Shown here: positions 25,619 to 33,570 of the stretch, in pieces
Layout: each line of letters starts with the position of its first letter
Position numbering within the stretch: the stretch's first letter is position 1
From: Xanthobacteraceae bacterium
GTDB taxonomy: Bacteria; Pseudomonadota; Alphaproteobacteria; Rhizobiales; Xanthobacteraceae
Assembly: GCA_019454205.1 (NCBI GenBank)
Contig: CP075369.1
Location: 806,001 to 870,000 of the forward strand
DNA length: 64,000 bases
Reading direction: 5' to 3'
Program-made: the position numbers and the translations under genes
Notes under the pieces: model-generated
What the model was told of the DNA's origin: nothing
Seen by the model: only the letters and a program-made list of their open reading frames with translations
Database searches by the model: none

Positions 25619-27223
25619 ATGAGCGCGGGTAACGAAAAGAAATCCGTCTATCAGTTCGGCTATCGCCGCTCGCCCGATCAGGATGCGTCGGCACCGGTGC
25701 GCCGTCCGGTCGTGATCGTCGGCGCGGGTCCGGTCGGGCTGACTGCCGCACTCGACCTTGCGAAGCGCTGCATCCCGGCTGTCATTCTCGACGACGCCGA
25801 CCGCATCGGCGAAGGCTCGCGCGCGATCTGCTTCTCGAAACGCTCGCTCGAAATCATGGACCGGCTCGATCTCGGCGACCGCCTCGTCGAGAAGGGCGTG
25901 ACCTGGCAACTTGGCAAGGTGTTTCTGGGCGAGAAGCAGGTCTATTCGTTCGATCTGCTGCCCGAACCGGGCCACGGCAAACCGGCCTTCATCAACATCC
26001 AGCAGTATTATCTCGAAGGCTATCTGGTCGAGCGCGCGCAGGAATTGCCGCAGATCGACCTGCGCTGGCGCAATCGCGTCACGGGCGTCGAACGCCACAA
26101 CGATTTCGTGCGTCTCACCATCGAAACGCCGGACGGCGAATACAAACTTGATGCGGACTGGTGTCTCGCCTGTGACGGTGCGCGCTCCAAGGTGCGCGAT
26201 TGTCTCGGCCTGAAATTCGAAGGGCACACTTTCGAGGAACGTTTCCTCATTGCCGACGTGAAGATGGCGGCGGATTACCCCACCGAGCGCTGGTTCTGGT
26301 TCGATCCGCCGTTTCATTCCGGCCAGTCCGCGCTGCTGCATCGTCAGCCCGACAACGTCTGGCGCATCGACCTGCAACTCGGTCCCGACGCCGACCCGGA
26401 AACGGAGAAAAAGCCGGAGCGGGTGCTGCCGCGCCTGAAGCGGATGCTCGGTGAGCGCGCCTTCGAGCTGGAATGGGTTTCGGTCTATCGTTTCAACTGC
26501 GCACGGCTCGCGCGCTTCGTGCACGGCCGGGTAATTTTTGCGGGTGACAGCGCGCATCAGGTGTCGCCGTTCGGCGCGCGCGGCGCGAATTCCGGGATTC
26601 AGGACGCGGAAAACCTGTGCTGGAAACTCGCGCTGGTTATGAAAGGCGAAGCGCCTGCTTCGCTTCTGGAAAGTTATGAGACCGAACGCGGGCAGGCGGC
26701 GGACGAGAACATCGGCCACTCGACCCGTTCGACCGATTTCATTGCACCGCGCACCGCTGCCGAGCGCGTATTGCGCAACGCCGTGCTCCAGCTTGCACCG
26801 CATGCGAACTTCGCGCGCCGCATGGTCAATTCAGGAAGGCTCTCAGTCGCGAGCCGCTACGATTCCTTGCTCTCGACGGAGGATCGCGAGCACTTTGGCG
26901 GCAGCGCGGTGCTTGGTCATCCGGTGCCGGATGCGCCGGTGCTTGCACAAGGCAAGCCTTCGTTCCTGCTCCGCAATCTCGGCGGCGAATTCGAAGTGCT
27001 GTACGTGCAAAACGGCGCGCGTCCAGAAGTGCCGGAAGGCGTCAGGCTCACGGTGATCGGCGAAGATCTGATCGACGCGCAGGGTTTATTCGCCACGCGC
27101 TTCGATGCAACGCCCGGCGCAACCTATGTCCTTCGTCCCGATCAGCATCTTTGCGCGCGAATGCGCGTGTTCGATGCCGCACGCGTGCGCGCGGCCGTTG
27201 TCAAAGCCAGAGGATTGAACTGA
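25619..27223 (+). CDS. FAD-dependent aromatic hydroxylase, MhaA-like
   Basis: Group A flavoprotein monooxygenase. VVIVGAGPVGLTAALDLAKR (GAGPVG at residues 35-40) binds ADP of FAD, CDGARSKVRD is the DG motif and VIFAGDSAHQVSPFGARGAN is the GD motif. A C-terminal thioredoxin-like tail follows, as in phenol-hydroxylase relatives. The small DUF2783 gene comes 12 nt downstream. This pairing, beside hmgA, resembles the two-component 3-hydroxyphenylacetate 6-hydroxylase MhaAB described in Pseudomonas putida, which makes homogentisate. The substrate is inferred from this context; MhpA-type activity on other hydroxyaromatics is the alternative. Length is 534 aa. Confidence 0.82.
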   Translation: MSAGNEKKSVYQFGYRRSPDQDASAPVRRPVVIVGAGPVGLTAALDLAKRCIPAVILDDADRIGEGSRAICFSKRSLEIMDRLDLGDRLVEKGVTWQLGKVFLGEKQVYSFDLLPEPGHGKPAFINIQQYYLEGYLVERAQELPQIDLRWRNRVTGVERHNDFVRLTIETPDGEYKLDADWCLACDGARSKVRDCLGLKFEGHTFEERFLIADVKMAADYPTERWFWFDPPFHSGQSALLHRQPDNVWRIDLQLGPDADPETEKKPERVLPRLKRMLGERAFELEWVSVYRFNCARLARFVHGRVIFAGDSAHQVSPFGARGANSGIQDAENLCWKLALVMKGEAPASLLESYETERGQAADENIGHSTRSTDFIAPRTAAERVLRNAVLQLAPHANFARRMVNSGRLSVASRYDSLLSTEDREHFGGSAVLGHPVPDAPVLAQGKPSFLLRNLGGEFEVLYVQNGARPEVPEGVRLTVIGEDLIDAQGLFATRFDATPGATYVLRPDQHLCARMRVFDAARVRAAVVKARGLN

Positions 27224-27235
27224 AGGAGCGATTCC

Positions 27236-27430
27236 ATGCCCGATCTGAACACTGAATCGCGATTTCCGAATCCCGATGCCGCCTACGAAGCGATGGTCGA
27301 TGCGCATCGCGACCTGAGCGAAACGGAAAGTGCCGCCTTCAACGCACGTCTTGCGTTGATTCTCGCGAACCATATCGGCGATCTGGCGATTCTCCGCTCC
27401 GCGATTGCCCTCGCAAAGCAGGCTTCCTGA
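27236..27430 (+). CDS. Small DUF2783 protein, candidate hydroxylase coupling subunit
   Basis: A 64-residue, mostly helical, cytoplasmic protein of DUF2783. AAYEAMVDAHRDLSETESAAF and LALILANHIGDLAILRSAI are the conserved helices. AAGGAGCG lies just before the ATG. Its position 12 nt after the MhaA-like flavoprotein gene suggests that it is the small partner, as MhaB is for MhaA. It is the last gene of the hmgA run. The role is inferred from pairing and size. Confidence 0.8.
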   Translation: MPDLNTESRFPNPDAAYEAMVDAHRDLSETESAAFNARLALILANHIGDLAILRSAIALAKQAS

Positions 27431-27733
27431 GGCGAATTCCGGCGCGTGGCAGGCCGCAACGGAGCTATTCGCGGTCTTTGGCGGGGCTGGGGGTACTTTA
27501 GGATGTGTCAATTCTGCAACGCCTACGGAAATCCGTGTTTTCAACCCCCCCCTTTGCATAACGATTAGGCACGTTGCCTAAGCGGTAACGTTGCGAAAAC
27601 CCCTGCAAATATTGGATTTTGACACTCGAAATACGGGGTACGGCTTGCCCGGGGATTACTTGACCCATCTCCGGCCGGACCAAGAGCCAGGCAGTCAATG
27701 AGAATTCGGGGTCACACGATGAGGGGTAACAAG
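27431..27733. promoter_or_regulatory. 303-nt upstream region of the porin gene
   Basis: No gene. It holds a perfect inverted repeat (listed separately) and TTGACA at 27619-27624, a possible -35; a convincing -10 at 16-18 nt is not visible. An AGGATG and two ATG codons near 27698 and 27719 are in frame with the porin, but neither has as good a ribosome site as 27734. Confidence 0.4.
27565..27581. promoter_or_regulatory. Perfect inverted repeat upstream of the TorF-type porin gene
   Basis: TTAGGCA-cgt-TGCCTAA, 7-bp arms with a 3-nt spacer, lies about 38 nt before the TTGACA candidate -35. It could be an operator for a dimeric regulator. No known consensus is matched with certainty. Confidence 0.4.
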
Positions 27734-28594
27734 ATGAAGAAAATCCTGGGAACCGGCGTAGCGCTTGCGCTCCTGACCGGCGCTGCTGTGGCGGCGGACA
27801 TTCCGGTGAAGGCGCCGATCCTGAAGGCGGCTCCGGCTCCGGTTTGGGACGTTGCGATCGGCGGCTGGATTGGATCCGACTACAACTTCCGCGGCATCTC
27901 GCAGTCGGACCGTAGCCCGACCGGCGGTGCCTATTTCGAAGTGCAGTACAACGGCGTTGTCGGCCAGCTTTACGCTGGTGTCGCCGGCAGCGGCGTCGAC
28001 CTGAGCGGCGACGTCGGCCTTTCCGATCCCGCATCGGAAATCGACTTCTACGCCGGCTGGCGTAACACCTGGGGCAAGTTCTCGCTCGACGTCGGTTACT
28101 GGTACTACTGGTATCCGCAAGAGACCTTCAACACCGACTTCCAGGAAGTCTACGTGAAGGCCGCTTATGCGGTTACTCCGGACCTGACCTTCGGCGTGAA
28201 CCTGTTCTACACTCCGGACCTCCTGAACCAGAGCCTGTTCGCTGGTACGGATGTCGACGCCCTCTACACCTCGGCCACCCTGAAGTGGGTCACGCCGTGG
28301 ACGTCGGGCAACTGGGGTTCGTTCATCTCCGGTGAAGTCGGCTACTGGGACATCAACTTCGTGCCGGGCTTCCACCTGGTCGATCCGTCCTACACCTACT
28401 GGAACGCTGGCTTCGCGCTGACCTACAAGGCGATCACCATCGACTTCCGTTATCACGACACCGATCACAGCACCGCTTCGTGTGCCGCTGTCCTCGGCAT
28501 CCCGGGCGCTACGAACCGCGCTTCGCAGACCTACTGCTCGGAAGCCTTCATCGTGAAGGTGTCGTTCGACACGCTGCTCTCGAAGGTGAAGTAA
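27734..28594 (+). CDS. TorF family putative porin
   Basis: A signal peptide MKKILGTGVALALLTGAAVA-A is followed by an outer-membrane barrel with the family opening GGWIGSDYNFRGISQSDRSP (compare TIGR02001/Gcw_chp proteins), many aromatic girdle residues (DVGYWYYWYPQET) and a C-terminal strand AFIVKVSFDTLLSKVK. Length is 286 aa. The G-C-rich, Leu-CTG and Phe-TTC codon choice looks like that of a highly expressed gene. GAGGGG at 27721-27726 supports ATG 27734. It is monocistronic with its own terminator. Solute specificity is unknown. Confidence 0.87.
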   Translation: MKKILGTGVALALLTGAAVAADIPVKAPILKAAPAPVWDVAIGGWIGSDYNFRGISQSDRSPTGGAYFEVQYNGVVGQLYAGVAGSGVDLSGDVGLSDPASEIDFYAGWRNTWGKFSLDVGYWYYWYPQETFNTDFQEVYVKAAYAVTPDLTFGVNLFYTPDLLNQSLFAGTDVDALYTSATLKWVTPWTSGNWGSFISGEVGYWDINFVPGFHLVDPSYTYWNAGFALTYKAITIDFRYHDTDHSTASCAAVLGIPGATNRASQTYCSEAFIVKVSFDTLLSKVK

Positions 28595-28621
28595 GACTTC
28601 TCCGAAAGAGATTTGAGTTAG

Positions 28622-28655
28622 CGGGCGGTGCCAAAAGCACCGCCCGTTTTCTTTT
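28622..28655 (+). terminator. Rho-independent terminator after the porin gene
   Basis: CGGGCGGTGC (28622-28631), loop CAAAA, and GCACCGCCCG (28637-28646) are followed by TTTTCTTTT. Confidence 0.93.
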
Positions 28656-28676
28656 GGCTCGCATTCGCGTGCGCGC

Positions 28677-28704
28677 AAATAAAAAGGCCGGACTAAGCCG
28701 GCCT
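28677..28704 (-). terminator. Rho-independent terminator for the small exported protein gene
   Basis: Minus-strand stem AGGCCGG/CCGGCCT (28685-28704) with a T-rich tail (complement of AAATAAAAA at 28677-28685). It closes the 28731-29036 gene. Confidence 0.85.
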
Positions 28705-28730
28705 CGACCTTTCTGGATGCTGGCGCAGTT

Positions 28731-29036
28731 TTAGCGCGTGCAGGTGATGGCAACCTGCTCGGGACAGTTCTTGCCTTCGCATACGCTGGCTTTCATGCCC
28801 GCCGGGACGGTGCCGGTGATTTCGGTCGGGTCCATGCGGCCGAAGTCCACGGCTTTCACATACTGATGGGACTGGCACAGCGCCGTCGCCATGGCCTGGC
28901 CGCAGGATTCGCCGCGCGAGAGGCAGCGGTCGATGCCGTAGCCCTCGGAACTGTCGAGCACGAAGGTGCGCGTTTCCGCATGCGCGGCGGTCGCGCAGGC
29001 GAGCAGGCATGCGGCAAAGGCGGTCTGGCGTAGCAT
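28731..29036 (-). CDS. Small exported Cys-containing protein of unknown function
   Basis: A signal peptide MLRQTAFAACLLACATAAHA-E is followed by a mature part of about 80 residues. It has six cysteines (YGIDRCLSRGESCGQAM, ALCQSH, SVCEGKNCPEQ, TCTR), likely disulfide-bonded. The start at 29036 puts the signal peptide at the N-terminus; the open frame upstream adds Pro/Arg-rich sequence without a ribosome site. No family recognised. It stands alone with its own terminator. Confidence 0.7.
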   Translation of the reverse strand: MLRQTAFAACLLACATAAHAETRTFVLDSSEGYGIDRCLSRGESCGQAMATALCQSHQYVKAVDFGRMDPTEITGTVPAGMKASVCEGKNCPEQVAITCTR

Positions 29037-29399
29037 CGGCGTGAATCCCGTATCCCCCGGAGGCCTCGTGGGTCTCCGCTGCAAAGAGTGCGCCTGTCGG
29101 GTTGATGAGCCGTTAACGTTGTTTCCGGGCCGGGGTACGCGCCATGGCCGGACGGGTCAACGCGAAACCGGCTTGTCCAATGCCGCAAGCGGCATGGTGA
29201 GTCCGCGCGGCAACACTGGCCAGCCCAACCCCTTGACGGCCCCCCGCCGCGCAAGCATGGTCCCGCCCATGACCACGGCCCACAACGTTTTCTTCGGCAT
29301 TTGCCGCGAGATTATTCGCTCCTGACAGCAGGCGCGGACGGCCGTTTATTCTCGAAAAACTGAGAGTCGAACGTTCCGGTCCGCGGGACGGAGATTGCT
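29037..29399. other. 363-nt intergenic region before cysS
   Basis: Divergent region between the small exported protein gene and cysS. No open frame here looks like protein, no tRNA is seen and no strong hairpin-T run is present. TTGACG at about 29233 is a weak -35 candidate with no good -10. I see nothing else that I can support. Confidence 0.5.
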
Positions 29400-30815
29400 A
29401 TGGAGCTTCGGCTCTACAATACGCTGACCAAGGAGAAGGAGCCGTTCGCTCCGCTCGATCCCGCGCGCGGGGTCCGCATGTATGTCTGCGGCCCTACGGT
29501 CTACGACTTCGCCCATATCGGCAACGCGCGGCCCGTGATCGTGTTCGACGTGCTCTACCGGCTGCTGCGCCACCGCTACGGCGCGGACAAGGTGAAGTAT
29601 GTCCGCAACATCACGGACGTGGACGACAAGATCAACGCGCGCGCGGCCGAGGAATATCCCGACCTGCCGCTGAACGACGCGATCCGCCTCGTCACCGAGA
29701 AGACCGAACGCCAGTTTCATGAAGACGTCGATGCGCTGGGCTGCCTGCGTCCCGACGTGGAGCCGCGCGCGACCGAACACATCGCGCAGATGCGCGACAT
29801 CATCGAGCGGCTGGTGCAGGGCGGCTTCGCCTATGTCGAGCAGGACCATGTGCTGTTCGAGGTCGGCAAGATGCACGACTACGGCAAGCTCGCGCGCCGC
29901 ACGCTCGACGAGATGGAAGCAGGCGCGCGCGTCGAGGTCGCACCCTACAAGCGCAACCCGATGGACTTCGTATTGTGGAAGCCGTCGAAACCCGGCGAGC
30001 CGGCGTGGCCTTCGCCGTCCGGCATCAAGACGCCGGGCCGCCCCGGCTGGCACATCGAATGCTCCGCGATGTCGTGGAAGCATCTCGGCGAGACCTTCGA
30101 CATTCACGGCGGCGGTATCGACCTCGTCTTCCCGCATCATGAGAACGAAATCGCGCAGTCGCGTTGCGCATTCCATGCGCCGCTGATGGCGAAGACATGG
30201 ATGCACAACGGCTTCCTGCAGGTCGAAGGCGAGAAGATGTCGAAGTCGCTCGGGAATTTCGTGACAATCAACGAGTTGCTACGAACCGAGAAATTTGGAG
30301 GCAGGAACTGGTCAGGCCAAGTTCTACGGTTTGCCATGCTTCGCACTCACTATCGTTCGCCGATCGATTGGACCGTCGCCGCGCTCGCGGAAAGTGAAAG
30401 GGCATTGATGCGACTTAGTAAACGGATCAAACAATTTGATTTTGCTTTGCAAGGTCTCCCGACTCGGGAACGAAATCCATCGTCTACGCCGACGTCAGAA
30501 ATACTTGAGGCTTTGGCTGACGACTTAAATACGCCGTTAGTGCTCTCAAGAATTCACGATTTAGATAATGACGACGCAATTGATCAAGCGCTTCTTGCGG
30601 TTGGAATCGATGTTCGATCTTACGCGAAGTGGGTGCGAGGCGAAGAATCTCAAGTTGATCGAGCAGGCGTCGATGCTTTGATTGCGGCTAGACTTGAAGC
30701 GCGCAAATCGAAGAACTTCGCTGAGTCCGACCGCATTCGCGACGAACTGAAAGCCATGGGCGTCGTCATCAAGGACAACAAGGACGGCACCACGACCTGG
30801 GAGATCGCGCGATGA
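29400..30815 (+). CDS. cysS: Cysteinyl-tRNA synthetase
   Basis: Class I synthetase charging tRNA-Cys. MYVCGPTVYDFAHIGNARPV carries the zinc Cys30 and the HIGH equivalent HIGN (39-42). GRPGWHIECSAMS holds further zinc ligands, HHENEIAQSRC follows, and KMSKS is exact at 279-283. The C-terminus ending GVVIKDNKDGTTTWEIAR is typical. Length is 471 aa. Unusual: from about 30255 to 30715 (roughly residues 286-438, after KMSKS) codon use and GC drop sharply to about 46% over 30421-30660 by my count, against about 62% before, with many TTA, AAA, GAT and CAA codons. The reading frame is intact, so the gene looks like a functional mosaic. Confidence 0.96.
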   Translation: MELRLYNTLTKEKEPFAPLDPARGVRMYVCGPTVYDFAHIGNARPVIVFDVLYRLLRHRYGADKVKYVRNITDVDDKINARAAEEYPDLPLNDAIRLVTEKTERQFHEDVDALGCLRPDVEPRATEHIAQMRDIIERLVQGGFAYVEQDHVLFEVGKMHDYGKLARRTLDEMEAGARVEVAPYKRNPMDFVLWKPSKPGEPAWPSPSGIKTPGRPGWHIECSAMSWKHLGETFDIHGGGIDLVFPHHENEIAQSRCAFHAPLMAKTWMHNGFLQVEGEKMSKSLGNFVTINELLRTEKFGGRNWSGQVLRFAMLRTHYRSPIDWTVAALAESERALMRLSKRIKQFDFALQGLPTRERNPSSTPTSEILEALADDLNTPLVLSRIHDLDNDDAIDQALLAVGIDVRSYAKWVRGEESQVDRAGVDALIAARLEARKSKNFAESDRIRDELKAMGVVIKDNKDGTTTWEIAR

Positions 30816-31027
30816 ATTTCTGGAAAACCAGAAACGGCACGCTGACCATCGTTGCGCTACTCGTAGCGATCGGCGTTGCCGGTGCGTGGCGTATCCAGTC
30901 GAAGGCCGATCAGCGCAATGCGCGAGAGACGCAATTCCGCATCGAACGCGATGTGAAAAACTCGATCGACAACGCGACGAAGAACATCAAGCTCTGTCCG
31001 CTGTCGCAGCCGGATTGCAACAGGTGA
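30812..31027 (+). CDS. Small single-pass membrane protein
   Basis: 71 residues: MNFWKTRN, then a hydrophobic segment (about 9-26, LTIVALLVAIGVAGAW), then a charged helix and a C-terminal CPLSQPDC pair. Its ATG overlaps the cysS stop (ATGA at 30812-30815), which argues for translation. No family recognised. The N-terminus lies in the cytoplasm or the segment is an uncleaved signal anchor. Confidence 0.6.
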   Translation: MNFWKTRNGTLTIVALLVAIGVAGAWRIQSKADQRNARETQFRIERDVKNSIDNATKNIKLCPLSQPDCNR

Positions 31028-31181
31028 TCGCTATGAAACGGAATCGCCACTGCAAATGCCTGAACCGGAATCTGATCTGTTGCGCTCATATGCAATCTAT
31101 TGAAAACAAAGCGTTTTTCGCTGCGCAGCAAATGCTGAAATCCGGCGCGAAGCGCTTGAATCGTAATCGAAAGGTGAGCCG

Positions 31182-31310
31182 ATGAAGGAACAGGACAAGC
31201 CTCCGTTTCCGGAGCACCGCACCTACTATGTCGTGCTGAAATTCGCCGTCATGGCGGCAGCCGCGATCCTCGCACTTTATTACTTCGGCGTATTCGGTAG
31301 ATGGCTATGA
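31182..31310 (+). CDS. Very small membrane protein (42 aa) before cimA
   Basis: Encodes MKEQDKPPFPEHRTYYVVLK followed by one hydrophobic segment (about residues 21-38, rich in Ala, Leu and Tyr) and ends FGRWL. AAGGTGAG precedes the ATG at 31182. Its TGA (31308-31310) overlaps the ATG at 31307 of cimA, a typical coupling arrangement, so it is probably real although too short for ordinary gene calls. Function is unknown. Confidence 0.55.
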   Translation: MKEQDKPPFPEHRTYYVVLKFAVMAAAAILALYYFGVFGRWL

Positions 31311-32902
31311 CCCGCGAACGGCTCTATTTGTTCGACACCACGCTGCGCGACGGCGCGCAGATGCACGGCGTCGATTTCACCATCGGCGACAAGCTCCGCG
31401 TCACGCGGATGCTCGACGAACTGGGCGTCGATTACATCGAGGCGGGCATTCCCGGCGCAAATCCGAGCGATACCGCGCTGTTCTCGGAGGCGCACAATAC
31501 CAATGCGAAGCTCACCGCTTTCGGCATGACCAAGCGCGCGGGCCGCTCCGTGTCGAACGATCCCGCGCTCAGCGGCACGCTGGCGGCGAAATCCGATGCG
31601 GTCTGTCTCGTTGCGAAGTCCTCCGCGTTTCAGGTGCGGGTAGCGCTTGAAATCCAGCCGGAAGAAAACCTCGAAAGCATCCGCGATTCCGTGAAAGCGA
31701 TTGTCGCTTCCGGCCGCGAGGCGCTGATCGACTGCGAACACTTCTTCGATGGCTACAAGGACAATAAGGAATACGCGCTCGCCTGCGCGAAGGCGGCTTA
31801 CGAATCCGGCGCACGCTGGGTCGTGCTGTGCGACACCAACGGCGGAACGCTGCCGCACGAAGTCGAAACCATCGTCGCGGAAGTGGTGAAGCATATTCCG
31901 GGCGACCATGTCGGCATCCATGCGCATAACGACACCGAACAGGCGGTGGCGAACTCGTTCGCAGCCGTGCGTGCGGGCGCGCGCCAGATCCAGGGCACGC
32001 TGAATGGCCTCGGCGAGCGCACGGGCAATGCCAACCTGTGCTCGATCATCCCGACGCTGCTGCTGAAGAAAGACTTCGTGGAGAAGTTCGACATCGGCGT
32101 AAAGCCGGAGCAACTCACGACGCTCCGCAGTTGCGCGCATACGGTGGATGAAATCCTGAACCGCGCGCCCGACAAATATGCGCCCTATGTCGGCGAGAAT
32201 GCCTTTGCGACGAAAGCGGGCATCCACGCTTCCGCGATCCTGAAGGACCCGACCACCTACGAGCACGTTTCGCCGGAGTCGGTCGGCAACCGCCGCAAGG
32301 TCATGGTGTCCGATCAGGCCGGCAAGTCGAACGTGCTGGCCGAACTGGAGCGCATCGGCATCGCCGCCGACAAGAACGATCCGCGCCTCAGCTATCTTCT
32401 GGAGGAAGTGAAGCGCCGTGAGGCGATGGGCTACTCCTACGAGTCCGCCGATGCCTCCTTCGCGCTGCTCGCGCGCCGGATGCTCGGCAAGGTGCCGGAA
32501 TATTTCGACGTCGAACGCTTCAGCGTGAACGTCGAGCGCCGCTACAATGCGCGCGGCGAACTCGTCACCGTGGCGGAAGCGACCGTGAAGGTGCGCATCG
32601 ACGGCGAGACCATGATCTCGGCGGGCGAGGGCAACGGCCCGGTGAACGCACTCGACGTCGCGCTCCGGAAAGACCTCGGCAAGTACCAGTCCTATATTTC
32701 CGGCCTGAAGCTGACCGACTTCCGCGTTCGTATCCTCGATGGGGGCACCGGCGCGGTGACGCGGGTGCTGATCGAATCCACCGACGAGAATGGCGAGCAG
32801 TGGACCACGGTCGGCGTCTCGCCGAACATCATCGACGCCTCGTTTCAGGCGCTGCTCGACTCGATTACGTGGAAACTCCTGAAAAGCAACGCGCCCGCCT
32901 GA
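31301..32902 (+). CDS. cimA: Citramalate synthase
   Basis: Alpha-isopropylmalate synthase/homocitrate synthase superfamily enzyme condensing pyruvate and acetyl-CoA to citramalate, which feeds isoleucine synthesis without threonine. LYLFDTTLRDGAQMHGVDF is the N-terminal signature with the metal Asp and catalytic Arg-Asp; GIHAHNDTEQAVANS holds metal His residues; GTLNGLGERTGNANLCS is the second signature. The C-terminal 160 residues form the LeuA-type allosteric domain. Length is 533 aa. ATG 31301 and ATG 31307 are both possible; 31307 overlaps the upstream stop. The cysS-cimA order is familiar in Rhizobiales. Confidence 0.93.
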   Translation: MAMTRERLYLFDTTLRDGAQMHGVDFTIGDKLRVTRMLDELGVDYIEAGIPGANPSDTALFSEAHNTNAKLTAFGMTKRAGRSVSNDPALSGTLAAKSDAVCLVAKSSAFQVRVALEIQPEENLESIRDSVKAIVASGREALIDCEHFFDGYKDNKEYALACAKAAYESGARWVVLCDTNGGTLPHEVETIVAEVVKHIPGDHVGIHAHNDTEQAVANSFAAVRAGARQIQGTLNGLGERTGNANLCSIIPTLLLKKDFVEKFDIGVKPEQLTTLRSCAHTVDEILNRAPDKYAPYVGENAFATKAGIHASAILKDPTTYEHVSPESVGNRRKVMVSDQAGKSNVLAELERIGIAADKNDPRLSYLLEEVKRREAMGYSYESADASFALLARRMLGKVPEYFDVERFSVNVERRYNARGELVTVAEATVKVRIDGETMISAGEGNGPVNALDVALRKDLGKYQSYISGLKLTDFRVRILDGGTGAVTRVLIESTDENGEQWTTVGVSPNIIDASFQALLDSITWKLLKSNAPA

Positions 32903-32914
32903 GCGGCAACGCCG

Positions 32915-33529
32915 TCACATCTTTTCGGTGACGGTTTCCGCGCCTTTTTCGTCGAGCGTCCGGCGCGGGATGGCGGCGATGGCCGCGCGCAGCGCCGGGA
33001 CGATTTCTTCCGGCTTCGCGGCCACGATCAGTTTCTCGATCCATTCCCGGCGCAGGAAGCCCGCCTCGCAGAAACGGTCGAACAGTTTCAGCAGCGGGTC
33101 CCAGTAGCCGTCGAGGTTCAGGAGCAGCATCGGTTTTTCGTGCTGGCCGATCTGCGCCCATGTCATCTGCTCGATCAGTTCTTCCAGCGTGCCGATGGCG
33201 CCGGGGAGTGCGACGAAGGCGTCGGCGCGCTCGAACATCGTGCGTTTGCGGACGTGCATGTCCTCGACCACGATCATCTCGGTCGCGTTGGCCATCGCGG
33301 CCTGTTCGGACTCGACCAGAAACTTCGGGACGATGCCGGTGACATGCCCGCCACCGGCGCGCGCGGCGCGGGAGAGTTCGCCCATCAGCCCGCGCCCGCC
33401 GCCGCCGAAGACGAGCGCGATCTTCGCCTCCGCCAGCGCGCGGCCGAGCGCACGCGCAGCCTCGGCATATTTCGGATCGAAGCCGGTGGAGGAGCCGCAG
33501 TAAACGCAGACGGTCTTGATTTCAGCCAT
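32915..33529 (-). CDS. LOG family protein (cytokinin riboside phosphate hydrolase-like)
   Basis: Rossmann-like LOG/TIGR00730 protein of 204 aa. CVYCGSSTGFDPKYAEAA opens the fold and GGGGRGLMGELSRAA is the nucleotide loop. MHVRKRTMFERADAFVALPG precedes AIGTLEELIEQMTWAQ. The canonical catalytic motif PGGxGTxxE is here PGAIGTLEE, with Ala for the second Gly; Glu and Thr are kept. LOG enzymes cleave ribose 5-phosphate from nucleotide monophosphates. The start at 33529 is supported by homology; the frame is open upstream. It converges with cimA 12 nt apart; a weak stem (32912-32934) spans the junction. Confidence 0.87.
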   Translation of the reverse strand: MAEIKTVCVYCGSSTGFDPKYAEAARALGRALAEAKIALVFGGGGRGLMGELSRAARAGGGHVTGIVPKFLVESEQAAMANATEMIVVEDMHVRKRTMFERADAFVALPGAIGTLEELIEQMTWAQIGQHEKPMLLLNLDGYWDPLLKLFDRFCEAGFLRREWIEKLIVAAKPEEIVPALRAAIAAIPRRTLDEKGAETVTEKM

Positions 33530-33570
33530 GCGCGCGGATGTGGCGGCCCATTCGGGCCGCGTCAAGGCGG

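Noticed and set aside
29037..29399. tRNA, riboswitch or T-box-like leader before cysS
   Set aside because: No cloverleaf, T-box or SAM/TPP-type conserved core was found; T-boxes are not expected in this group.
32912..32934. Rho-independent terminator between cimA and the LOG gene
   Set aside because: The 7-bp stem is good but the loop is 9 nt, only three T follow, and it lies within LOG coding sequence.
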